Assembly: GCA_020161935.1 (NCBI GenBank)
Contig: JAIUNI010000005.1
Location: 186,001-250,000 of the forward strand
Source: Chloroflexota bacterium
Lineage (GTDB): Bacteria > Chloroflexota > Anaerolineae > Aggregatilineales > Phototrophicaceae
DNA: 64,000 bases
Direction: 5' to 3'
Positions 34,757-42,085 of this stretch are shown here, piece after piece; positions within the stretch are counted from its first letter, which is position 1; every line of letters starts with the position of its first letter. The notes below the pieces were generated by a model, which was not told the DNA's origin, did not search any database, and was given only the letters and a program-made list of their open reading frames with translations. Position numbers and translations under genes: made by a program.

Positions 34757-36343
34757 ATGAAACGTCTCGCTGATCTCATCGCCGCCTTGCCGGATGTAAC
34801 CGCCACCTTCGGCGACTTGGATACCCTCATTACCGCGCCGGTCGAGGAAGATAACCGCCTCATCCAGCAGGGTGGGGTGTTCGTTGCTCGTCGCGGTCTC
34901 ACCGTCGATGGACACAACTTCATACCGGATGCCATCAAGCGCGGCGCGGCGGCGATTATTGGCGAACGCGAACTCACCGATCTGCCTGTTCCCTACATTC
35001 AGGTGCCGGATGCACAGGAAGCGACCGGTTGGCTGGCTGCCGCTTACCACGACTATCCTTCGCGCAAACTGGTGCTGATCGGCGTAACCGGAACGGATGG
35101 CAAGACTACTACCAGCACCCTCATCCACAGCATCCTCAAGGTTGCGACAGAGGGCAAAGCGGGCTTGATTAGCACAGTTTCTGCTGATCTCGGCGGTACG
35201 ACCGTTGATACCGGATTGCACGTCACCACCCCCAGCGCCCCGCAAATCCAAGCCTTACTCGCACAGATGGTCTCCAACGGTTTAACCCATTGTGTCTTGG
35301 AAATGACGAGTCACGGCTTGGCGCAGGGACGGCTTAACGGTGTCGATATTGATGTCGCCGTTCTCACCAATCTCACCCACGAACACCTCGACTATCACGG
35401 TACGTTCGAAGCGTATCGCGCCGCCAAAGGCCGCATGTTTGAAATGCTCGGTAAGTCGTATCACAAGCCTAATCAGCCGAAAATCAGCGTGATAAATGCT
35501 GATGACCCGAATGCTGATTTCTTCGCTGCTTTTCCTGCGGATCGCGCTATCAGATATGGAATACATAAAGTTAGTGAAGTTTTTGCTAAGTCAAACTCTA
35601 TTGAGTACAAACCTGATGGGATACATTTAGTCGCATTTGATGCAATGGAATTATTCAAAACCGTGCGTGATGGAGACTTGTATGATCCACGCTTTAGATC
35701 TTATTCTCTAAATCTTGTGGGTGAGTTTAATGTCTATAATGCTTTGGCCGCAATTGCAGCAACTAACACCTTCCACTGGACTAAATTTGAAGATATTGAA
35801 AAAGGTTTACAACAGGTTAAATCCATCCCCGGACGTATGGAACGCATTGACGAAGGCCAGCCTTATACCGCCATCGTTGACTTTGCCCACACGCCGAACG
35901 CCCTCCAAAACGCCCTCAACGCCGCGCGGGGGATGCTGAGTGAGGGCAAGCGCCTCATCGCCGTCTTTGGCAGCGCCGGCCTCCGCGACCGCGAAAAACG
36001 CCGTTTGATGGCGGAAGTTTCCGCCCGTATTGCCGACTTTACCATTCTCACCGCCGAAGACCCCCGCACTGAATCTCTCGATGACATTCTTGAAACAATG
36101 GCGCAGGGCTGCATCAGTCAGGGCGGTGTCGAGGGGCAAACCTTCATTCGCATTCCCGACCGCAGCACCGCGCTCTACCACGCTTGCCAGATGGCACAGC
36201 CGGGGGATATTGTCATTGCCTGTGGCAAAGGCCACGAGCAGAGCATGTGCTTCGGCACAGTCGAATACCTGTGGGACGACCGCGTCGGCCTCCGCGCCGC
36301 CATCAACGGTTCGCCCCTTAAAACCCTACCGACTGCCCAGTAA
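34757..36343 (+). CDS. murE: UDP-MurNAc-tripeptide ligase (MurE type)
   Basis: 528 residues. It adds the third amino acid to UDP-MurNAc-dipeptide in the cytoplasm, using ATP. The P-loop GTDGKTTT lies at 112-119. The central domain has EMTSHGLAQGR and NLTHEHLDYHGTFEAY with the carbamylated-Lys region AAKGRMFEML; the C-terminal domain has HTPNALQNAL and EDPRTE at 434. DAP-adding enzymes have DNPR and lysine-adding ones DDPN/A at this site; EDPR keeps the Pro-Arg, so the third residue may be DAP or ornithine. A 366-base patch inside (35460-35825) is strikingly AT-rich. Two FemAB genes in the window suggest the stem peptide is also decorated. Confidence 0.9.
   Translation: MKRLADLIAALPDVTATFGDLDTLITAPVEEDNRLIQQGGVFVARRGLTVDGHNFIPDAIKRGAAAIIGERELTDLPVPYIQVPDAQEATGWLAAAYHDYPSRKLVLIGVTGTDGKTTTSTLIHSILKVATEGKAGLISTVSADLGGTTVDTGLHVTTPSAPQIQALLAQMVSNGLTHCVLEMTSHGLAQGRLNGVDIDVAVLTNLTHEHLDYHGTFEAYRAAKGRMFEMLGKSYHKPNQPKISVINADDPNADFFAAFPADRAIRYGIHKVSEVFAKSNSIEYKPDGIHLVAFDAMELFKTVRDGDLYDPRFRSYSLNLVGEFNVYNALAAIAATNTFHWTKFEDIEKGLQQVKSIPGRMERIDEGQPYTAIVDFAHTPNALQNALNAARGMLSEGKRLIAVFGSAGLRDREKRRLMAEVSARIADFTILTAEDPRTESLDDILETMAQGCISQGGVEGQTFIRIPDRSTALYHACQMAQPGDIVIACGKGHEQSMCFGTVEYLWDDRVGLRAAINGSPLKTLPTAQ
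35460..35825 (+). other. AT-rich mosaic patch inside murE
   Basis: In 35521-35820 I count 114 G or C of 300 (38%), whereas the lines just before are about 53% and those just after over 60%. The patch uses codons that are rare elsewhere in the window (aga, ata, tta). It encodes about residues 235-356, the end of the central ATPase domain, and the reading frame and family motifs continue without a break. Confidence 0.75.
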
Positions 36344-36692
36344 TCGCAAGAGTCGTTTGCTTTTCTACCAACGTTGATTTGTGTTTTACTCAGAACTCAT
36401 GCAGAGTCCTAAAAGTTTCGAGCAAAAGAAAGATGAAATTGGGATCAAAACTCGAAAAAGATGACTATTCTTGTAGCAAGGGAATGGCGTATGTCACGGG
36501 TAAATATGCGGCATTTATCAATCATTAGTGATATTTAATGGTTTATTAATAGGCGATGTTGCCTTACCTCAGTGAGGATTGACTTTTAGTTTCCAACTTA
36601 ACTATTAACATCTGTTACCCCTTGTATTAGTGGTTAGAATATGTTGAATTGGAAGTAATCATAACGGTTAAGGTAATTAATATACATCAACA

Positions 36693-37790
36693 TCAGTAAC
36701 TGATACGGTATATACGTTGTAAAAAATGTTCAATTTTACTTAAGACGTAAGTTGAACTAGACAAAGTAAGATCTATTTCGATTTTATCGCGCTTAATACC
36801 GTTTATTTTGGATTGATATATAGTAAGTGGAATCCCATTGAACGCTTTGAAACAGTCGTAGACAGTAGTTCCTACTTGCACATAAGTATGGTATGCAGGA
36901 TAGAATGCCTTCGGTCCGGGTAATTCTGAACGAATTATTTGAGGAGAAGCTATGCTGATACCGTCATAGAGAACTTCCCATTTAAGACTTTCATTTACTA
37001 GTTTCAATTCTTCTTCATTACGAGCAATTGGGGGTGTTTCAGCAATATCTACCCAAACAGTAAAAGGAATTGATTGGGAAATGAGTTTTTGTGATATTTC
37101 TCTCACATAGTTATCAGCGATCTTTTCACCAACGCCTATATATTCTGGGGAAATAGTGATATTAGGTAAATTGGGTATGCTCCATACTTGTGTATTAACT
37201 TCTTTAGTATTTTCATGATGATTAGAAGGTGTTGTGATTTCCAAAATTTGAGCCATATCGTTCAAGAAATTTGGAATTTTGTCTCTTGTATAAATTAGCG
37301 TGTGTACATTAGACGGTATATTTTGTCCAAGAATATTTTCTATCGAAGTAGGTTCATATTCTGTTTCAAGGCAAATTAATATGAGGGGGAGATTGATAAA
37401 TTCACTAATTTGAATCAAGCCTTGAATGTACTGTTTTTGAGCATGTATTAATTTCCTTCCTGCTTGTGCATCCACACTTAAGTAAGTAGCGTTGATGATC
37501 TCTCCTATAATAAAATACATTGGAATAGGACTCACAGATAAAGCGAAAGTTGAATAATGATGAGGCGGTTGCCAAAAACTCCAATAAGGCAAATCATTAA
37601 ATGTATAGACAGTATAGGACGTTGAATAAGGGAAGGACTTCCTGTCGCGAGAATGCCTACTGGGAAGCATAATTGACCTAGGTAGTCGATTTGCTTTGAA
37701 GGTGGAAAAAATATCACGACTCAATTCATGTGGTCGAGGCATGGGGCTTTTCCCAGACACCCAATACAACCCCTTGTGAATATAAGTCAT
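36693..37790 (-). CDS. Hypothetical protein in the AT-rich element
   Basis: 365 residues from the ATG at 37790, which has ggagag just upstream. I do not recognise it. There is no signal peptide; a hydrophobic stretch (LSVSPIPMYFIIGEIINA) near 90 and FINLPLILICLET near 135 look like buried strands of a soluble fold. The composition (about 35% GC, many ata, tta and aga codons) is unlike all neighbours except the murE patch. It lies inside the 48-bp inverted repeats, so acquisition by transfer is likely. Confidence 0.6.
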   Translation of the reverse strand: MTYIHKGLYWVSGKSPMPRPHELSRDIFSTFKANRLPRSIMLPSRHSRDRKSFPYSTSYTVYTFNDLPYWSFWQPPHHYSTFALSVSPIPMYFIIGEIINATYLSVDAQAGRKLIHAQKQYIQGLIQISEFINLPLILICLETEYEPTSIENILGQNIPSNVHTLIYTRDKIPNFLNDMAQILEITTPSNHHENTKEVNTQVWSIPNLPNITISPEYIGVGEKIADNYVREISQKLISQSIPFTVWVDIAETPPIARNEEELKLVNESLKWEVLYDGISIASPQIIRSELPGPKAFYPAYHTYVQVGTTVYDCFKAFNGIPLTIYQSKINGIKRDKIEIDLTLSSSTYVLSKIEHFLQRIYRISY

Positions 37791-37802
37791 ATATCTCTCC
37801 AA

Positions 37803-38057
37803 TTAGGTGAACTTGAATCTTCTAGCAATACGAATTTCTGAAGTACAAGGGGAACTAATCAGGCAAAGATACAAATCGTTGCCTGACTTAAATAATACTA
37901 AACCATACTCAGCCAATTGGATTTGAATATAGATTTGGACACATATTTCTAGGAATTGTACTTGGTGATCTAAATGGATTCCTTGCTTCGGATATATACT
38001 TACTAGTGTATAGTCTCGAAAGAAAGCAGAAAAAAGGCTATAGTGAAAAGATGCCAA
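37803..38057 (-). CDS. Possible small hypothetical protein
   Basis: 84 codons ending 12 bases before the start of the 365-residue protein on the same strand. The later part (LAEYGLVLFKSGNDLYLCLIS) looks like folded protein, but there is no good ribosome binding site and the start overlaps the transposase scrap on the other strand. It may be a gene or chance. Confidence 0.3.
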   Translation of the reverse strand: MASFHYSLFSAFFRDYTLVSIYPKQGIHLDHQVQFLEICVQIYIQIQLAEYGLVLFKSGNDLYLCLISSPCTSEIRIARRFKFT

Positions 38058-38113
38058 AACAAATCAACTATACCCTAAACGAGAACGAATTAAAGCAGAT
38101 CGAAAAGGCTTGA
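38051..38113 (+). pseudogene. Scrap of an IS630-like transposase N-terminus
   Basis: MPKQINYTLNENELKQIEKA then a stop. From memory this resembles the start of IS630-type transposases (MPK-I-Y-LTEEEL pattern). In the next frame the DNA continues with PLDPK, as the family does. So it looks like a broken remnant next to the right inverted repeat. Confidence 0.4.
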
Positions 38114-38207
38114 CCACTTGATCCAAAGTGTTCGGCATTTCATCATGGCTCACAATTCATTTGATCCCAATGTCCATCTTTCTGTTGCTCGAAACTTTTA
38201 GGCCTCT

Positions 38208-38401
38208 ACATCAGTACTCTTAACTCAGCACTTTTTACTCCTAAACCGTTTCCTAACCATTTACCACCCATTTTAACAATCGCCAGCCGAAAAAAGGTTG
38301 GTGAACTCGTCCCCAAAAAGAGACCAAATGTTCCCCCTAAACCCCTCGACTTATGCTACGCTGTATCTACTTGTTTATCCGTTGTGGATTGGAGACTATC
38401 G
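38208..38401. other. Intergenic stretch without recognised features
   Basis: Between the right inverted repeat and repeat copy B. It holds a cagtactcttaactcagcac string of the same kind as the micro-repeat read in frame in the second FemAB gene. I see nothing else. Confidence 0.4.
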
Positions 38402-38655
38402 GTTGAATCGCTCTCTGTTTCTCTCTTTCTTCTTGGCGCTCTTGGCGATTCGTTTTTGCAATTCGGCGGCATCTTCCCGTGTATCCGCTGCGGCGGCACC
38501 CAAATGACACGGCGGCGGATTGCTCTCGTAATCCCGCTGCATTGGTGCCATTTCAGCGCCGCGCTCCCATGCATTCGCCGCCACAAAATGACATCTCAGC
38601 GGCACTAGCCGAGCGTCCCGCCCGCCATTTCAGCGGATAAACTGCAACAATTGCA
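38402..38655 (-). repeat. Composite dispersed repeat, copy B (reversed)
   Basis: Read on the minus strand it starts with ttgcaattgttgcag, then the GC block with the ccgctgaaatggcgggcggg and tgtcattttgtggcggcg segments shared with copies A and C, and ends in the ccaagagcgccaag tail followed by agagagaaacagag. It lies just before the GT2 gene. Confidence 0.85.
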
Positions 38656-38721
38656 ACATTTACAGCATTTTGAACACGGACTTTTAACTTTCCACGTTTA
38701 ACCTTTAACTACTGCCCCTTA

Positions 38722-38730
38722 TGATATAAT
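38722..38730 (+). promoter_or_regulatory. Extended -10 promoter of the GT2 gene
   Basis: TGATATAAT (TATAAT at 38725-38730) lies about 24 bases before the GT2 ATG. The short leader holds ccctccgcacagaggg, a small hairpin next to the ribosome binding site. Confidence 0.5.
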
Positions 38731-38753
38731 CCCTCCGCACAGAGGGAGAAACC

Positions 38754-39665
38754 ATGCTCGATCTCGGAATTGTCATCGTTAACTGGAACACCAAAGACTT
38801 ACTACGCCGCTGCCTGCAAACGGTTCTCGCCAGTCAAGGAGACTTCACTTTCAAAGTTGTGCTGGTCGATAACGCTTCCACCGATGGCACAGTCGATATG
38901 GTTCGTGCCGAATTCCCTGCCGTTGAGGTCATCGCCAGCCAGACCAATGGTGGCTTCTCTTATGGGAACAACCTCGGTCTCAAAGCGCTCGGCTTTCACG
39001 GTAAAGGCGATCTTAGTCCTGCTGCCCCGCGTTATGCGCTGCTCCTCAACCCCGACACCGAAGTCCCGCCGGAATCGCTCTACGGTATGGTCAGCTTCAT
39101 GGATTCACGTCCTGATGTCGGTGTTGCCGGCCCCAAGCTCGTCTTGGAAGACGGTTCGCTCGACGTGGCCTGCCGCCGCAGCTTCCCTACGCCGATGGTC
39201 TCGTTCTACCGTTTTTCCGGCCTCTCAAAATTGTTTCCTCACAATCCCCAATTTGGGCGGTATAATATGACGTTCGTTGACCCCGATGTCGAACTTGAGG
39301 TAGACTCGGTAGTCGGCGCGTACATGCAGGTTCGGCGGGAAGCGATTAACGATGCTGGCCTGCTGGATGAAACGTTTTTTATGTACGGAGAGGACCTCGA
39401 TTGGGCGTACAGGATAAAAGAGGCCGGGTGGAAGGTGTTTTACCACCCGCAGGTGATGGTCAAACACATCAAGCGGGCCTCCAGCCGGCGCAGCAAAAAA
39501 GCGCAGTTCGAATTCCAGCGGGCGATGCTGATCTTCTATCGGAAGCATTATCGACGGACGACACCACTCTTGCTTCATCTGATGGTGATGACCGGTCTGC
39601 TGCTGAAGGGTGGTCGGGAACTGCTGCCGGAGATGCGTCAGCCGACTTTGCCGGACGCGACCTGA
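38754..39665 (+). CDS. Glycosyltransferase family 2 (rhamnosyltransferase-like)
   Basis: 303 residues. The GT-A fold opens with GIVIVNWNTKDLLRRCL and VLVDNASTDGT, the metal motif is in LLNPDTEVPP, and the acceptor-side MYGEDLDWAYRIKEAGW is typical of WbbL-like enzymes. It would transfer a sugar to a lipid-linked glycan on the cytoplasmic face; there is a weak hydrophobic C-terminal segment (LLLHLMVMTGLLL). Its stop overlaps the frame of the next gene, a polyprenyl sugar transferase, so they act in one polysaccharide pathway. Confidence 0.92.
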   Translation: MLDLGIVIVNWNTKDLLRRCLQTVLASQGDFTFKVVLVDNASTDGTVDMVRAEFPAVEVIASQTNGGFSYGNNLGLKALGFHGKGDLSPAAPRYALLLNPDTEVPPESLYGMVSFMDSRPDVGVAGPKLVLEDGSLDVACRRSFPTPMVSFYRFSGLSKLFPHNPQFGRYNMTFVDPDVELEVDSVVGAYMQVRREAINDAGLLDETFFMYGEDLDWAYRIKEAGWKVFYHPQVMVKHIKRASSRRSKKAQFEFQRAMLIFYRKHYRRTTPLLLHLMVMTGLLLKGGRELLPEMRQPTLPDAT

Positions 39666-41104
39666 GTATTTCAGTTACACCCCGACAGAACCGCGTTCGC
39701 ACCTTTTTGAATCTGCTTCAGCCGATTGTTGATGTGTTGATGCTGTCCATCGCATTCGCCTTGGGCTATGTGGCGCGTATCAATTTACCGCTGCTGAATT
39801 TACCTGCCCAGCCTGATCCCTTTTTGGATTACGTTCCCACGCTCGTGCTGCATGTGGCGGTTATCATCGGTATGTTGTATCTGTCGCGTTTGTACCATCT
39901 GCCGCGTGCCATCAGCCGCATCGACCACGCTCGTAAGGTGATCGGTGTCCTGACCGTCGGCTCGCTAATGGTCTACGGCTTACAGGCCATTCTGTTTAAC
40001 AACACCATTTTCGCGGTCGATTATCCCCGCGCCTTATTGTTCTACGTCTGGATTTTTAGCATGGTGTTCACGGTCATCGGGCGTGAAATCCAGCAAAGCC
40101 TCCGCTACCGCCTCCGTGAGCGTGGCCTCGGTCGTGATAACTTGGTGATCGTCGGGAACGGTAAAATTGCCCGCGAAATCGCCCGTAAAATTACCACTAA
40201 TGCCGCACTCGGCTACAATCCTGTTGGAGTAGTCGTAAATGGTAAAACGCGCACACGTGCTAATATTTTCGCCATTCCCGTGATCGGTGTCTATCAAGAT
40301 TTACCCACCCTCATCGACCAATTCGCCGTCGATCAGGTGGTCATCGCACTGCCCGATGCCCAACGTGCTGAGATTGTTGAACTGATTAGTCTGTGTCAGC
40401 GTGGCCGGGTCGACATCAAAATCTACCCCGATATGTTCGCTTATATGGCAGGCGACCTCAGCGTCGATGACCTCAGTGGTACGCCGCTGCTCACCGTCCG
40501 CGACATCGCGATGCGTGGTTGGCGGCTCAGTCTCAAGCGTGGCATGGATATAATTGGTGCCGGTTTTGGCCTGATTTTTCTCTCACCTTTCATGCTGCTG
40601 ACGGCTGCTGCCATGCGCCTCGAATCTGAAGGCCCTGTTTTTTACACGCAGGAACGCATGGGTTTGGATGGTAAGCCGTTCCATATGGTCAAGTTCCGCA
40701 CCATGCGCCCTGACGCTGAAGTGGGCGGCCCCGGTTGGACGGTTAAAGACGACCCGCGTGTGACCCGTATCGGCTCCTTCATGCGCCGCACTAATTGGGA
40801 TGAAATCCCGCAGTTGATCAATGTGCTGCTCGGCGAAATGAGCTTGGTCGGCCCACGCCCTGAACGCCCTGTTTATGTGCTTCAGTTCCGCGAACGCATC
40901 CCGCGTTATATGGAGCGCCACCGTGAAAAATCTGGTATGACCGGCTGGGCGCAGGTTAACGGCTTACGTGGTGATACCTCGATTGCCGAGCGTACCGAGT
41001 ACGACTTGTGGTACGTCGAAAACTGGTCGCTGTGGCTGGACTTTAAAATTATCATCCGTACCGTCTGGAGTACACTCTTACGCCGCAGTAAGAATGCCTA
41101 TTGA
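39662..41104 (+). CDS. Polyprenyl-phosphate sugar-1-phosphate transferase
   Basis: About 480 residues. N-terminal TM helices, a CoA_binding_3-like nucleotide fold (DNLVIVGNGKIAREIARK), then the bacterial sugar transferase domain with its re-entrant helix (SLKRGMDIIGAGFGLIFLSP), MVKFRTMRPDAE and NVLLGEMSLVGPRPERP. It starts lipid-linked polysaccharide by moving a sugar phosphate to undecaprenyl phosphate. The start is unclear: the frame is open back to 39401 inside the GT2 gene. A CTG at 39662 overlaps the GT2 stop and keeps the basic stretch before the first helix; TTG at 39707 is the nearest normal codon. Neither has a good ribosome site, so coupling to GT2 is likely. Confidence 0.88.
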   Translation: MSISVTPRQNRVRTFLNLLQPIVDVLMLSIAFALGYVARINLPLLNLPAQPDPFLDYVPTLVLHVAVIIGMLYLSRLYHLPRAISRIDHARKVIGVLTVGSLMVYGLQAILFNNTIFAVDYPRALLFYVWIFSMVFTVIGREIQQSLRYRLRERGLGRDNLVIVGNGKIAREIARKITTNAALGYNPVGVVVNGKTRTRANIFAIPVIGVYQDLPTLIDQFAVDQVVIALPDAQRAEIVELISLCQRGRVDIKIYPDMFAYMAGDLSVDDLSGTPLLTVRDIAMRGWRLSLKRGMDIIGAGFGLIFLSPFMLLTAAAMRLESEGPVFYTQERMGLDGKPFHMVKFRTMRPDAEVGGPGWTVKDDPRVTRIGSFMRRTNWDEIPQLINVLLGEMSLVGPRPERPVYVLQFRERIPRYMERHREKSGMTGWAQVNGLRGDTSIAERTEYDLWYVENWSLWLDFKIIIRTVWSTLLRRSKNAY

Positions 41105-41127
41105 GTTCAGAACCCATAGATAAATTG

Positions 41128-41157
41128 AAAGGTGGAGCGGTACGCTTCCACCTTTTT
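41128..41157 (+). terminator. Rho-independent terminator
   Basis: aaaggtgga (41128-41136) pairs with tccaccttt (41147-41155), loop of 10, then tt. It ends the polysaccharide genes. Confidence 0.75.
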
Positions 41158-41171
41158 AATTGGAGGCTGTG

Positions 41172-41468
41172 ATGGACATCAAAACCCTCGAATCTGCGAT
41201 GGAAGCGTTCGTGGAAGGGAAGGGCTGGTACAAACCCGACTCCACGCACCCCCAAACACCCAAAAACCTCGCCGTTTCGCTCGTTCTGGAAGCCAGTGAA
41301 GTATTGGAGCATTTCCAATGGTCAGAACAAACGGCTGACCAATCCGAGCTGGCAGGTGAACTCGCGGATGTCCTGCTTTATCTGCTCCAAATCGCCCGTC
41401 TCCACAACATCGACCTCGGTCAAGCGGTGATGGATAAATTGAACGTCAACACCAAGCGGGAATGGTAA
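41172..41468 (+). CDS. MazG-like nucleotide pyrophosphohydrolase
   Basis: 98 residues from the ATG at 41172 with ggagg at 41162. All-alpha MazG fold of the short dCTPase/RS21-C6 type, with the metal-binding acids in LEASEVLEHFQW and ELAGELADVLLYLLQIA. It would hydrolyse a nucleoside triphosphate to the monophosphate as house-cleaning. It converges with the STAS-like gene, with 7 bases between stops. Confidence 0.88.
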   Translation: MDIKTLESAMEAFVEGKGWYKPDSTHPQTPKNLAVSLVLEASEVLEHFQWSEQTADQSELAGELADVLLYLLQIARLHNIDLGQAVMDKLNVNTKREW

Positions 41469-41475
41469 AGACTGC

Positions 41476-41868
41476 TTAGGCCAGTTCAAGCGCGGGCAGC
41501 GATTGAATCAACCGGAAAGCCTCATCAACCGACTTGCAAACGTGAACGTTTTCAGCCACTTTCATGCGTGAGTTCTTGGCGATATTCAAGATCACGCTAA
41601 TAAACGCGCCGGGATTCACAAAAACGGTATGCCCCTGATTCTTGGGTGCTTTCTTATCGGCATGGCGCATCGCAACCAGCGTATTGCCTGTGGGCATCGT
41701 CTTGGTTCCGGTAAAATCACAAATCAGGTGTACGAAGTAATCTTTTTTCTGGAGCAAATCAGCAGCCTCATCGACCAACGCGATATAGTCATTTAGCGAC
41801 CACTTGCCTTCAAACGTCTCTAACAAGATGGTTTCGTTTTCATTGAACCATTTTGTGGTAATGCTCAC
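41476..41868 (-). CDS. STAS/SpoIIAA-like hypothetical protein
   Basis: 130 residues, GTG start with aaggag upstream. Alternating strands and helices fit a SpoIIAA/STAS-like fold (HLICDFTGTKTMPTGN near 48, VFVNPGAFISVILNIA near 83). No catalytic motif is visible. Such single-domain proteins are common but of unknown role. Confidence 0.55.
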   Translation of the reverse strand: MSITTKWFNENETILLETFEGKWSLNDYIALVDEAADLLQKKDYFVHLICDFTGTKTMPTGNTLVAMRHADKKAPKNQGHTVFVNPGAFISVILNIAKNSRMKVAENVHVCKSVDEAFRLIQSLPALELA

Positions 41869-42016
41869 CTTCAGCTCCTTATGTCGTATAGGTATATCGG
41901 TCTGTCGTTATAGCTTCTCTTGATATGAACTAAATATTCATTCTATTACAAGAAATTGTCTGATAACGATGAGGTTTCCCAAGATGAGGCTGAATAACAC
42001 CACAATCTTGGTTAGA

Positions 42017-42045
42017 TTGATCTTTCATGAACCCTCATATATACT
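42017..42045 (+). promoter_or_regulatory. Promoter of bacterial-type proS
   Basis: TTGATC (42017-42022) and TATACT (42040-42045) separated by 17 bases, about 40 bases before the ATG. I looked for T-box elements in this short leader and saw none. Confidence 0.55.
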
Positions 42046-42085
42046 CGGATAACCCTTATCACTACAATATGAAGGATTGATTATC

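Larger units (their letters stand above)
36403..38207. mobile_element. AT-rich element bounded by 48-bp inverted repeats
   Basis: 36403-36449 and the reverse complement of 38160-38207 agree at 44 of 48 aligned positions with one single-base gap (shared core cctaaaagtttcgagcaa and attgggatcaaa). Between them is a segment of about 35% GC that holds one unknown minus-strand gene, a small ORF and a scrap resembling a transposase N-terminus. No clear target duplication is visible outside the repeats. 36450-36692 holds nothing else that I recognise. Confidence 0.6.

Noticed and set aside
36433-36528. 31-codon frame at the left inverted repeat
   Set aside because: It begins inside the repeat arm, has no match I recognise, and the right arm does not preserve the frame.
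39401-39661. N-terminal extension of the sugar transferase inside the GT2 gene
   Set aside because: The frame is open, but the translation is low-complexity (Gly/Asp/Ala-rich), it lies over the conserved GT2 C-terminus, and the family starts with its first TM helix.
42046-42085. T-box leader before proS
   Set aside because: The leader is only about 35 bases, too short, and no T-box sequence is visible.
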